Of a stretch of 40,293 bases of DNA, positions 15,503 to 27,300 are shown one piece after another. Source of the stretch: Lachnospiraceae bacterium. GTDB lineage: Bacteria > Bacillota > Clostridia > Lachnospirales > Lachnospiraceae. A model generated the notes under the pieces. The model was not told the origin of the DNA and made no database searches. It saw nothing but the letters and a program-made list of their open reading frames with translations. The translations under genes and the position numbers were made by a program. The stretch is from assembly GCA_028689585.1 (NCBI GenBank), contig JAQVCW010000031.1, positions 1 to 40,293 of the forward strand, read 5' to 3'. The stretch's first letter is position 1, and each line of letters starts with the position of its first letter.

Positions 15503-16798
15503 ATGAGTGTTTGGTCTACATATGTGGAATATCGGATATCGATGGCGTTTATGCTGCTTTTTCTGCTTTTATACATACCCTGGAGATATGGAAAACGGAA
15601 AACAATTTCCATCATGGTTTGTTGTTTCTTTTTGACCGCAATCCTGGATGTCTTTGAATTAAGAGAGACAAGCGGGCATGATATGAAGCTTAAAATTACG
15701 ATAGCAGAGATAATTATCATACAACTGAGTGCTTTCTGGATCTCAGAATACCGGGATTTCCGTACATTGTTTACCGGAATTACATCGTCGGTGTACATTT
15801 TGTTTGGCAATATCTTCTGCGCTGCGATTTATATGGTCACGGAAAATAATCTGTGGGCTCTGGCAGGACAAGTCCTGATACACGGAGCACTTATGGGAGT
15901 CCTCAACTGGAAAATCCGTCCATATTATATGATGGATATGAAGCAGAAAGGATGGTTCTGGAAAGGATTGTGGCTGATTCCCTCATTATATTACGGTATC
16001 ATTTATTTCCTGGTGGTATGGCCTCAAAATATCAGAACCTCACCGGAAAATCTGGGAGCGGTTGTGCTGGTATTGCTTCAGATTGTGCTGTCTTATGGAA
16101 TTATATTGCGGATGTTTGCTCAGAAACGTATGGATTACGAATTGCGGTGCAGCAATAAATTCCTGGAGAACTATGCGGAAAGAATCCGGCATGAGGCAGA
16201 TATTATACAGGCCAAAGAAGGTGAAACGGCAATGCTCCGTCATGATATGCGCCATTATGCCAGGCTGCTGGAGGTCTATCTGGCGAATGGAGAAACGGAA
16301 AAAATATATGAGCTGACAGATCAGGTGAATCAGAGGCTGGATGCAACTGTTTCAAAACGCTATTGTGAGAATATCTCGGTCAATGGCGTGCTGGGGTTTT
16401 GTGAGGATCTTGCCCGGAAAAAACAGGTGCGTTTTCTGGCGGAGGTGGAGATTCCAAAGCAGGTGGATGTAAATGAAATCGAACTGGCAGCAGTGATTTC
16501 CAATCTTCTGGAAAACGGAATAGCGGCAGCGGCTCAGGTTCAGAAAAAAGAAGAACGCTATGTAAAAGTATGCTCACATTGTGTACGGAAACAAATAATT
16601 ATAGAAGTCTCGAACAGCTTTGCAGGAGAGCGTGAAATTTCCGCAAAGACCGGACTTCCAATTTCCAGAAACGGGGAAGGGCATGGATATGGCATGATGA
16701 GCGTCCAGGCTTTTGCACGAAAGAATAATGCGGTTTTCGATTACTCTGTGGAGAAGAATGTGTTCCAGGTTCGGATTCTGGCAAAGCAGGCGAATTAG
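15503..16798 (+). CDS. Membrane sensor histidine kinase with GHKL ATPase domain (AgrC-like)
   Basis: A 431-residue kinase. The N-terminal half (to about residue 210) contains about six hydrophobic segments, as in peptide-sensing AgrC-type kinases. The phosphorylation region is MLRHDMRHYARLL with His247 as the likely phosphate acceptor. The ATP-binding part has NLLENGIAAAAQ (N box) and GEGHGYGMMSV (G box). ATG 15503 is one base after the stop codon of the response regulator, so the pair is co-translated. No agrD-like peptide gene or agrB is visible nearby, so the signal is unknown. Confidence 0.92.
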   Translation: MSVWSTYVEYRISMAFMLLFLLLYIPWRYGKRKTISIMVCCFFLTAILDVFELRETSGHDMKLKITIAEIIIIQLSAFWISEYRDFRTLFTGITSSVYILFGNIFCAAIYMVTENNLWALAGQVLIHGALMGVLNWKIRPYYMMDMKQKGWFWKGLWLIPSLYYGIIYFLVVWPQNIRTSPENLGAVVLVLLQIVLSYGIILRMFAQKRMDYELRCSNKFLENYAERIRHEADIIQAKEGETAMLRHDMRHYARLLEVYLANGETEKIYELTDQVNQRLDATVSKRYCENISVNGVLGFCEDLARKKQVRFLAEVEIPKQVDVNEIELAAVISNLLENGIAAAAQVQKKEERYVKVCSHCVRKQIIIEVSNSFAGEREISAKTGLPISRNGEGHGYGMMSVQAFARKNNAVFDYSVEKNVFQVRILAKQAN

Positions 16799-16959
16799 GG
16801 GTGACGTTAGCTTGATAATTCAGCATTGCTATGATAAGATAAAAAGAAATAGAAATAAGAAAAATGTATTGAAATTTAGAGCAAACGATAAATAAGAACA
16901 CTGAGAAAGAAGCACAAAGCGGGAGATCGCAGAAGGCAGAAAACCAGAGTAAGGAAAAC

Positions 16960-17394
16960 ATGAGAAAAGAACATTGGAAGATATTTTCCCGGATATTAAA
17001 ACCGCTGATCATAATTGTGCTGGTACTGGGAATTGCAGTTGGGCTTTGCAAATTCATAAGCTTTAAAGTGGACATCGATGGCCAGCTTGTGCTTGGAGAG
17101 GCCAGGATTATATTGATTGCGCTCAGACAGGAGCAGTATGAGCTGTATGCGAATGGCCAGATTCTGGCGGACAGCTCATCGGATACCGGTTTTCGCAGCA
17201 GTGTAGTTCAGAATGTAAAAGAACTCCATGATTTTGATGGAGAGCTGCATCTGCTCAAAAGCAGTAAGGATGGCCGGACAGTGTTGAAGATGACGTATAC
17301 CTCCGGGTATTATATGGCGGAGTATGATGCGGAAAGAGCGGACGGGGATGCGTGGAAGGTATATTTGCAGTGGAGACTGGATCATTTGCTGTAA
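16960..17394 (+). CDS. Small single-pass membrane protein of unknown function
   Basis: A 144-residue protein with a basic start, one hydrophobic helix at about residues 14-34 (LKPLIIIVLVLGIAVGL) and an extracytoplasmic part of about 110 residues predicted to be mostly beta strands and ending in YLQWRLDHLL. I do not recognise a family. It lies between the two-component system and the first pilin gene, so it might be a sensor accessory or a pilus assembly factor. The ribosome binding site AAGGAAA is acceptable for ATG 16960. The gap from 16799 to 16959 is AT- and purine-rich with nothing else visible. Confidence 0.65.
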   Translation: MRKEHWKIFSRILKPLIIIVLVLGIAVGLCKFISFKVDIDGQLVLGEARIILIALRQEQYELYANGQILADSSSDTGFRSSVVQNVKELHDFDGELHLLKSSKDGRTVLKMTYTSGYYMAEYDAERADGDAWKVYLQWRLDHLL

Positions 17395-17415
17395 AAATCT
17401 GATATAACAGAAAAA
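17394..17415 (+). promoter_or_regulatory. Short intergenic repeat, copy 2 (possible regulator site)
   Basis: This matches the sequence at 14700-14721 in 21 of 22 positions and begins at the last base of the preceding stop codon. It lies about 180 bp before the pilin start. The two copies sit before the regulator gene and before the first pilus gene. Confidence 0.35.
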
Positions 17416-17481
17416 TATAGCCAAATATATCATGCAGCCGATAAAGAAACGATAAATCAAAGAAACAATAAATAAAGAAAG

Positions 17482-17537
17482 AAACAAACAATAAATAAAA
17501 AAACAAACAATAAATAAAAAAACAAACAATAAATTAT
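17482..17537. repeat. 19-bp AT-rich tandem repeat, about three copies
   Basis: The unit AAACAAACAATAAATAAAA starts at 17482, 17501 and 17520, the last copy being partial. Related shorter A/AATA motifs precede it from 17440. It lies in the leader region of the pilin gene and could vary in copy number. Confidence 0.85.
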
Positions 17538-17593
17538 AGAGACAGAGCAGCAGAGAAAAGGTTGAATAAATACTTGGGAAGGCGGGACATGCA

Positions 17594-18028
17594 ATGTCAG
17601 GCAAAACAAAAGGTAAGACAGAGCTTGCAGGATATGGGAAAAAACAAAAAAAATGCAGGGACGAACAAAAAGGTTTTACGCTGGTAGAACTGATTGTAGT
17701 GCTGGTGATATTGGCGATACTGGCAGGGATAGCCGTTCCGGCATTGCTGGGATACATAGACCATTCCAAGGAAAAGAAGACGATACAAAATGGACAGCTC
17801 GCGTATCAGGCAGCAACGACGCTGACCTCTGATCAGTTTGATCAGGAAAGATCATCGATAACATCAGAGGAGATTATAGATTTAGCAGGTATTTCGGGGA
17901 CAGTGATAGAATTTGCAAGTGAAAATTTGAGCGGATCCAAGTTTTCCTATCAAGATGCTAATGGAATTATTGCAAGCCGAAGGCCAACGGATGGTGTGTG
18001 GTATATCGATAATGGCACAGAAACATAA
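17594..18028 (+). CDS. Type IV pilin (major-pilin-like), probably truncated at its C-terminus
   Basis: A 144-residue prepilin. A 27-residue basic leader ends in QKG, then the mature N-terminus FTLVELIVVLVILAILAGIA begins, with Glu5 present, as required for prepilin peptidase cleavage and filament assembly. A globular part with YIDHSKEKKTIQNGQLAYQAA follows. The protein stops at TAA 18026-18028 after DNGTET. The same frame continues beyond the stop as a Pro/Thr-rich tail, so the present end is probably a recent truncation. The gene is the first of the pil locus and is separated from the giant gene by a terminator near 18230, so it may be expressed separately and more strongly, as a major pilin would be. 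Confidence 0.85.
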   Translation: MSGKTKGKTELAGYGKKQKKCRDEQKGFTLVELIVVLVILAILAGIAVPALLGYIDHSKEKKTIQNGQLAYQAATTLTSDQFDQERSSITSEEIIDLAGISGTVIEFASENLSGSKFSYQDANGIIASRRPTDGVWYIDNGTET

Positions 18029-18142
18029 AAACCGGAAAATCCGGGAACTGGTTCCACAGATCCGACAGAACCTCCGATTTCCGGCAGTGAAATCGGCCCA
18101 GAGGAAATCGGCCAGAGGAAATCGGCCCAGAGGAAATTTTAA
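18029..18142 (+). pseudogene. Decayed Pro/Thr-rich C-terminal tail of the pilin
   Basis: After the TAA at 18026 the pilin frame reads KPENPGTGSTDPTEPPISGS and then EIGPEE, ending at TAA 18140-18142. Three units of ATCGGCCCAGAGGAA follow one another, but the middle one lacks a C, which shifts the frame. This looks like a linker tail that lost its function through one nonsense change and one slippage deletion. Sequencing error is possible. Confidence 0.55.
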
Positions 18143-18196
18143 AAAATCAGAACGGCTGTTATAGTAAAAAGCCACAATTAAACGGATAAGAACGCG

Positions 18197-18230
18197 AAAA
18201 GGAGTGAATTAAAATTGTTCACTCTTTTTT
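18197..18230 (+). terminator. Rho-independent terminator after the pilin gene
   Basis: GAGTGAA (18202-18208) pairs with TTCACTC (18218-18224), flanked by AAAAG before it and a run of six T's after it. It would separate the pilin transcript from the giant gene. Confidence 0.7.
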
Positions 18231-18263
18231 CATACTTATCCCGTCAATAATGGACGAAAAAAT

Positions 18264-18292
18264 TTGTATATTATGTGAAATTGTGTTATTTT
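18264..18292 (+). promoter_or_regulatory. Possible promoter of the giant gene and pil operon
   Basis: TTGTAT (18264-18269) and TATTTT (18287-18292) are spaced by 17 bases, downstream of the terminator and 74 bp before the giant gene start codon. The match is modest and the area is AT-rich. Confidence 0.3.
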
Positions 18293-18365
18293 ATAGTATA
18301 AGATAAAGTTACTATAGGCTAATTAGATACCGATGGATTTCAAATATAGGGGATGAAGCTTACAT

Positions 18366-21300
18366 ATGGAAAAATGGCTCAATGATGACAGAAAAGTAAG
18401 GGATGACAACAAGAGCGATAGGCATAAAAATAATAAACAAAATAAAAATGACAGCATCCTTAGCAGAAGGGACGGTTTTACGCTGGTAGAACTGATGGTA
18501 GTGATGATCGTGATGGTTATTCTGCTTGCCGGTTCTGCAGCGGCGCTGATGAATTACCAGGTGTATGCGGATTATAAACGCAATAATGACGCTGCCCGGT
18601 CTATTTTTAATGCGGCTCAGGCCTCTCTGGCCCGGAGCAAAGCATCCGGTACTCTGGAGGATCTGGCAGACAGGGTTGATGTGAATATCGACGGGATCGG
18701 AAAAGCAACGGTATTAGGTGACAATCATAACTCGAACGGGATGTATTACCTGATGCTGAGCCGGGGCGAGCTGCTTTCTGCGGCCAACGGAGATAAAAAC
18801 ACAGCATCCATTGCATACGATATGCTGTCTCCGTATATTCTGAATCCGGATCATTATGATGCGTCCATTTGTATTGAACTGGATCCGGCAGACGGAGTGG
18901 TACAGGGCGTTTTTTATTGTGACCGGATGGAGCAGTTTTCTTCTTATAAAGAAATCAGCGGTTTAAGAAAGGATACAGAAACACGGCGGAAACAGGCTCT
19001 GGGGTATTATGGCACGGATACATCAGAAGCGGCACCGGGAGATCAGGGGAGATTGTCGGTCAGCAGCGTGGAACTGGTGAATCATGAAGTGCTGGAGCTG
19101 AAATGGAATTTTAAGAGTACACAGGAAGATGCGACAGGATTGTCGGATTATGATATCAGTCTGTTTGAAAACCGGGAAGAGGCTGTGTATCCTCGTGCAA
19201 AGATTAGTATAAAGAGCGGGAGCGGTGATGCAGGTACAGGGGGGCAGATCACACAAAGAAATCCGGAGACGGGCAATACCGTTAAGGCTCAGGTCACTTT
19301 CTATGATGTTTCGAGCGGAAGCCAGATCGGAGAACCGGTGGATCTGAATTTTGACTGCTATATGGAATATGATGACACGACGGGAATTACTTCCGGTCAT
19401 TTGATATTGGATGCAGTAGATCTGGAACTGACGAATCAGACAATGGCCAGTCTTGGCATAACAGAGAAGAATGCAGAAGAAACTGTGGTGAGAAAAACAT
19501 CGGATGCTCTGCTGGCAGAATTGTACGGGAAGGCAGTCAATGAAGATGATACGGAGACTGCCGCTGCGGAGACTGCCGGTACGGAGGGCATGGAGCTGCT
19601 AAAGAAAAGCTACAGCATCCGGAGACTGGGCCTGGACTGCGAAACAGATATTTATGCTACCATCAAAGCGTCCAATCCCTCTTACCGTGAAAGCAGGGAA
19701 AAGACCTCCAATACGGAAAATCCATATTTTGACAGTATCAGTTCGGAAGAAAACAGTGTGCCCGGACAGACACCGTCTGTCTCTGATGAAGTGCATATCG
19801 CAAATGCCAGACATTTGTGGAATGCAGCTTTTGAAGAGGAAGCACAGGCAGTAGCATCAGGCACCGCAGATTCTCCGACCGAGGTATCCCGCACCATGCA
19901 GTATGTACAGACCGATGACCTGGCCTGGTATACCGCGGATACCGCAGCAGAGGGCACGGCCCAGGAAAATGCAGGGCTGCTCAACGGGGGCTATACCTAT
20001 TATGAAGAGGAAAGTGGAAACCATATTCCAAAGAGTATTGCGGCAGATGCAGATACCGGGGATGCGTCTCTGGCATTTCACGGCTTTGAGATCCTGCATT
20101 CCGAAACTATTTATGACGGAAGCTATAATGGAAAAAATAAAACGATCACAGGGTTGATTTTCCACAAAGACAGCCTGCCATCACCGGAGGATCCGACATC
20201 GGCTGTGTCCATGCTGGGAATGATCCGGAATAATGAAGGGGTGGTTCAGAACCTGACGTTAAAAGATACTCTGGTATATGGGGCATCAAAACAGGAACAA
20301 AATCAGGAGGGCGGAACCGGCTCAGAGGAGACGGGAACCGGAACAGAGAAGACGGGAACCGGATCGGAAGTATATCAATCGGGGATTGATTATGTAGGGG
20401 CAGTCTGCGGAAAATTGAGCGGCGGCCAGTTGATAAAATGTAAGGTGACAGGCGGAACGGTTCTGGGCCGGATGTATGTGGGCGGATTAGCAGGCGGCAT
20501 CGACCTGTCAGTACCGCCAGTATCCGGAAATGGCACCAGAGGGGAATTGTCCAAAGCAGCGGTCAGCGAAGGCTCCAATGAAGCAAAGGTCAGCGGATGG
20601 GCTTATGTGGGCGGCATCGCAGGCGGCATTCCGGATTTGAAGAATCCGGACGCGAATCCATATGTTGCAGAGATTGCAGAGAATATATTCTCTTATAATG
20701 TGATTGAAAAGTCCACAAACCTGGGCCCGGCGCGTGGCCTGGAGTTCTCGCCAGAGGGCATAACAGGGACGGAAGCCGGAGATGTACCAGATTCCAGCTC
20801 CTGCATCGGGGGAATTATCGGACTTAGTCAGTATATGAAGCTTACGGAGTGCATCAGTTCACCGAAACCGACAGAAGCGGAACAAACGGCCATTGATAAT
20901 CTGAAGGGAACAGAGGAAGACGCACAGATCTTTTCTCTGTATGGCAATTTTGTGGGCGGTATCGCAGGCTACAGTTGTAATCTGACAGAAATTGACAAGT
21001 GCAGTACCGGGGAAGGCTATGTGACCGGGCAGAATTTTGTAGGAGGTATTGTCGGCTACCATGATGGCAAAGCAAATGGTACTTTTAAAACTTTGCAGGG
21101 CGGCAGCAGCGGAAATCAGGCCAGTGTCATAGGAGAGAACTTTGTAGGGGGAATTTCCGGAGCAAATGCAGATTTAAATTCTGATACTGAGAGACTCTAT
21201 AGTACACTGAAATATAGCGGGGAATGGATTGACACTCTGGCGGCCGATGCGGTTGCCGGGCAGGACACATCAAATTCGCCGACGATTTTGAACTGGAGCA

Positions 21301-24300
21301 ACAGCGGCGTAGTGGTGGCCAGCGGAAAATATGCCGGAGGCATTGCCGGATTCAACACCGGAGTGCTGCGGGCCTGTACCTGTGAGGTAAATACAGCAAA
21401 CACTTCGCTGACAAATCAGTATCGGCGGATCGCATCTGCACAGGGAGGCGGCGCATCCCAGTATGTGGGTGGTCTGGCAGGATATAACAACGGAATCATT
21501 GATTACCGAACCGGCGCTTCTGATACCGGCATTGGACGTGTGGTGTCGGTCGTAACAGGCGGTGACTTTGTTGGCGGTATCGCCGGTTATAATGACGTAA
21601 AGGGAAGCTGGAGCAACTACGTTCTGGACGGTGGTTATATCGAGGGAACAAATTTTGTCGGCGGTATCGCCGGTGTGAATTATTCAGAAGCAGTTTTCTC
21701 AGCTTCTGCCATGCTTACCAGCAACCCAAATGAAATTACCGGAAACTATTACGTCGGCGGTGTGATGGGAGCCAATTTTGCAGTGGTAGATGAGGAAGCT
21801 TCTCTGCAGCTTGGCTGTACGGTCAACAATTTCCTGGGAGAAATCAACCAGAATACGAGAACTGCTGATGACAGTGGTGTGGATGGAGCATTTACCGGCG
21901 GATTTATCGGAGCCAATATGCTGCTGCAAAAGACGGAGACGGTAGGCAGCGAAGATGCAAATCAGACTGCGGAAGCTTTTTCAAGAACTCTTTCTCAAAC
22001 AATTCTGGACACTTTAAATGATGAGAAAACCAGTCTGGATCAGAAGACGAAGACACTCACCGCTCTGATGAATGAAAAGCAGATATCCGAGGGATTTACA
22101 TCATATACCGATACAGGTAAGGTAATGCAGATCGCAGGCACGGAAGAGGCATGGCTGAGCAGCCATTTAAAGGGAATTACCGGTGGTGTATATGTGGGCG
22201 GTATCATGGGCTTCAACAGCAGTCAGACCAGACTGGAGCTGGCATATATTGAAAATCAGACCAGGGTAGAAGCTGTGAAAACAATCATTGATGAAGACCG
22301 GTGGAGACTTTATGATCAGGATACAGCGAACATGGAAACGGCAGCGGCAGAAGCGGGAACGCTTACCGGTTATCCGGTAAATTATGGATATTCCTTTGCC
22401 GGAGGCATCATTGGCCTGGTATCTGCGCATACGATAGTAGATCACTGCGGAAATGTTCAGCAGGGATCGGTGGTTACGAAAGGAACTTACCGCGGCAATA
22501 TTGCGGAAATTAATGAAAACATTATTTCCAACTGTGTGACAGGCTCGGTCGGGACACTGGGAGTAAGCTACACCGGCGGTATCGCAGGCATCAATGGAAA
22601 AGTGGTTTCCACTTCAGACAATGGTGAGAAGGAAACAAAGTACGCGCAGATTCAGGGCTGTACCGTGGACGGTATTATCCGCGGAGCCAGCTACATCGGC
22701 GGAATTGCTGCAAAAAACTATGGCTCGATCGAAGAATACGCGGAGCAAAAGACGCCAAATACCTTTTCGGGTACCGTATCCGGCACAGGAAATGATATCG
22801 GTGGAATTGCAGGGAAAAATTATGAAGGTGCATCCATAAAAAATGTAAAGATTACGAGTTCGGCAGTAGTCGGTGTGGCGGGAACCCGCGTAGGCGGTGT
22901 GACCGGTGAAAACCAGTCAGAAATATCTAATATAACAGATATTTCATCGGAAGCAGGAGCGGTGATCAGCGGAACGGCTGATGTGGGCGGCATCATCGGG
23001 TATCAGATGCAGACCGCGAACCAGGATCAGCGGTCAGCAATATCAAGTGTACTGCTGCTGGATGCTTCTGCCAGAGTACAACTGGAAAATCGTGCCACAG
23101 TAACAGCGACCCGTGGAAACGCAGGCGGAATTGTCGGAACGGCTGCCGGTGCATTGAATTTGGAGAACTGTTGGAATTATGGCAAGGTAGAGGCTCAGTT
23201 GTCCGGAAATGCCGGAGGCATCACGGCAGAGCTGCTGGCAGAGAATTCTGTTATTAACAACAGTATCAATCTTGCAGATGTGATTTCCAGAAATGGAAAG
23301 GCCGGCGGTATTGCAGCAGTTAATTATGGAAGAATAAGTGACTGCCAAGTCGGTGACAGCAGCAAAAGTCTCATAAGCGTTACGGCACAGACCAATACGG
23401 GAGGATTCTGCGCAGAGAACAATGGAAGGATAGAATCCGGGATTTTGCAGAATATCACGGTGTCCAGTTCTGCTCAGAGCGGAATCAGTTACACCGGTGG
23501 TTTTGTGGGAATTAATAATGGAACTGGAACAATTGAAGACTGCAGCACCAGTGAGGAGGGCACTGCCGGACAATCAGATGTTACGGTGAGAATGCAGTCA
23601 GATGGCAGCGCTATTGGCGGTATTGCAGGGATCAACTACGGAACCATAGGAAAAGTGACACTGGATACAGATGGAAAAGATGTTACAGAAAATACGGATA
23701 TTTATGGAATTACGCTGGATGTCAAGGGCCATCAGGGAAATACGGGAGGCATCGCCGGCATCAATGAAGCGCGCGCATTCATCCAGCATGTTAACTTCAC
23801 TATGAATTCTGCTGTGAATTTCCTGGGCGGTGCCGGGATCGGTTATGGAGGAATTGCAGGAACGAATGGCGGCACGATTCAGGACTGTATTTCAAAGGCA
23901 AAGATGTCACTGGTCGGGGATGCCAATGCGATTCCGAGTATGGGAGGAATTGCAGGGATCAACAGGGAAGACGCAGTCATTCAGAGAGTGCAGATCCGCG
24001 CGGGAACAAATCTGAAATGTACAATGGGATATTCTTATCTGGGCGGTATTGCAGGAATGAATCTGGGAGAAATCTCTGATTCCGACAATTCTGTGGATGC
24101 TTTGAGCCCGAATAGTAAGGTAGTGGATTTCTCTGCGGACTATTATAATCCGAATCGTTCTTCTTATTATATGTCCACGGATCCGGAAAATGCATTACTG
24201 AAAGAGAAGCGACCAGATCCGGAATCCATGGTATATATTATTAATTATCAGGGGCAGACAGGCGGGATCGCCGGTGTTATGGGAAATCCTCAAAATAAGG

Positions 24301-27300
24301 AGGAGGGCTATACCAGCAGCATCCATGAGGTCAAAACCGGGAAAAACTGGTATGTGACGATGACGAATCAGGCCAATGATAATGCCTGCGGCGGTCTTAT
24401 TGGTTACAGTTACTCCATTGAGACAATTTCCAAGGTGACAAATTATGCAGCGGTCTGCCGAAAATATGAGAACGATAAATCTAACTCCGCGGGCGGTATT
24501 GTGGGACGCTGGGAGAATGAAAAAGGTATGTCGGCATCCATGCAGAACTGCAGCAATTACGGAACTGTGGACGGTGTCCGCGGAGGCGGAATGATCGGAC
24601 AGATCAAGTATAATGGACTGCAGTTGCAGGACTGCAGCAATTTTGGCACCATATATGTGGAAGAAACAGGCGGGAGCGGATTTATCGGGCTTGTATATGG
24701 TATGACGCAAAATCAGACATTCTTCCTGGAAAATTGCGGGAATTATGGCGATATTTACAGCAGGGCAGGCGATTCCACAGGCGGTTTCTTTGGCAAGGAT
24801 TATAATGGAGGAAGCAATTATACCATTATTTTTAGAAATTGTATCAATGCAGGTGATATTTGCCTTTCCGGACCTGCTGCATCAGGAGGGTTTATTGGCA
24901 GCGGTTCTATAAAGATATCCTCCATAAGCTTTGAATGCTGCAGAAATTATGGGTACGGTTATCAAAGCTGGACAAAATCGGCCGGTAATTATAATACATT
25001 GTTTGCAGGAATTACAACGAGAAGTTCCAAGAACATAACAATGCTGGATTGTTTTGGAGTTGCGAATCCATTTAAAAGAACGGGAAGTGAATCGGAAGCC
25101 GGGGCGGAAATGGCATATAATCCATTAACGGCTTCTTCTACGGAAGCGAAACTGACATCAAACTATTATTTTTCAAACGAAGAAAAGGGAGAAAACGTAG
25201 ATGTGAATCTGCGGGGACTGGTGAAAGAGTGTTTTGTTTCCCGATATAAAACGCAAAAAGGAAAGCAGTATGACGAAAAATCTTTATATAACGGAATATT
25301 AAATACAAACAAAAAAATTGAAAATAATGATGATAGATTGTCTTTTTCGGCAGATAGTTCAAATTTCAATATTTTAAAAGAGGAGCTTCAGGCAAAGATT
25401 CCTTATGTGAATATAGAACTGGCTTATTATAAGCCACAGACCACAAAGGGAATAGAAGTTTATTTTACATGCAGAGATTCTGGATATCGAGTGTATGCAT
25501 TCCGGCTTTTTTACAGAACATCGAAAGATGGAGTATGGACACCGCTGACCGGATCTGACATAGGGGACAATTCTAAGACCGAGAGTTTTGACACTTATGG
25601 TCAGTTGTTTTATGATACGAAGAATGAATTATTCAGTTGCTATCTGCCGCAGGCAACTGATGCTACGATCAACACATCATCTACGGCATATTTTACGTTT
25701 GGGGCGGGAGAACAGCAGGTTCAGGCAGTTAAACTGGAAATTTATGGGGAATATCAGAATTCAAAGAAATTATGGGATCAGAATGAAGTGAAAATTGCAA
25801 ATTATAACCTTGCGCAGGTTGAAAACATTCCTTCCGAGTTTTCTCATAGTGCCATGGCTATTACGGAAGTAAAGTTAACTGATATTGATAATGAACCGTA
25901 TACGCCGAGCACGGGCACCAGCAAAACTGCAGGCACAGAACTGAAGTATAAGAAATTCGAGCAAGAGGGGTATTATCAATGGGCGTTGTGGTCAGCGCCG
26001 GCACAAGACTGGTATATTGGAACCGCTTCAAAGAAGATCACCTTTAATCCGAATGATTGTATTACACAATTATCCAAGCTGCAGGGAGAAGAGAAGTGGA
26101 ATACCAACGTAGTAAAAGACAGTAGTGGTGTTGGCATTGCCGGCAGTTCTTTGAAGGCGGTCGATGAGGCAATTGTGGACGGATATGATAGCCGTTCTTC
26201 TGGTACGAATCCAGGAACCGGAATTATCAGTGCCAGCCAATCGCCGATTGAGGGTGGCTTCCGGCTGAAATGGACGGACATGGAAACTTCTTCTCTGGAT
26301 AGTTACAGGGTAACTCTGTCAAAAGGATATGTTACGACAGATGAACAAGGAGCGGAAAAAGCGCCGCCAGACGAGGTGTACAGCGGGATCAGTTACGATG
26401 TTTCTCAAAAATACCGGGATATTATAATTCAAAACGGCTGGCTGGATGCAGATTATCTGGAAGCCACGGTAACGGCCTGCTATGGAGGCGTGGCGGGGGG
26501 AACAACGCAGACAGTCAGGTATCGCTTGGATACGTATCTTCAGGCACCGAAAGTGACACTCCTGCTGTCTCCTATGTCCGGAACTGATACAGAGTATCAG
26601 GTTTATCTGGAAAACTATCGCGATTATGAGGATACTCTGGGAGCGGAGAATAATCTGTATCTGAAGGTATGGAATGGAAATAATGTTGAAAAAATATTCA
26701 AGCTGTCCTTTACAGAACAGCCTGAAGGAGAAGCTGTACTTCGGGAATGGAAGTATACCGTCAATTTAGGTGATCCAATAGCTGTGTCTTCAGGAGGCGG
26801 CCTGGGAAAGATGTTCTGTACTCATGGTACGAATGAGGCAATTACAGCTATGGTATATATTGTGGCTTCCGGTACCAGTACCGAACAGGTAAAGTCAGCA
26901 AAGACTCAGGTGCAGACAACAGCACCGTCAAAGGCACAGTTCCAGGGAGGACTTACTCCGCTTTCAGGATCATGGGCCAAAAAGGGAACACTTACCGGCA
27001 CTTCCAGAAATGGCCAGAGCTATACGATTAAAGATATAGATGCGGATAAGAATTTTCAGAATCGCCTGAGAGGTGAATTCCTGATTCAGCAGCCGGTGAT
27101 TTTACCAGATCAGAACCAGACGATAGGCTATATCCCTGTAGCAGCAGCTTCAGCGGAGTTGGATCTGTCTTTAAACAGTGAGAATCTGACCATGGCATTT
27201 AACAGTCTGCCGGAAATATTTGACAAGTACAAGGTAAGAGTATATCCTTGGGCCGGTAAAAACAGTATCGCAGTATATCATTCCTACGATACCCATGAGG

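Noticed and set aside
16713-16895. Small ORF as a possible AgrD-type peptide
   Set aside because: It overlaps the kinase gene in another frame, lacks a ribosome binding site, and has no Cys-containing AgrD-like core with a charged tail.
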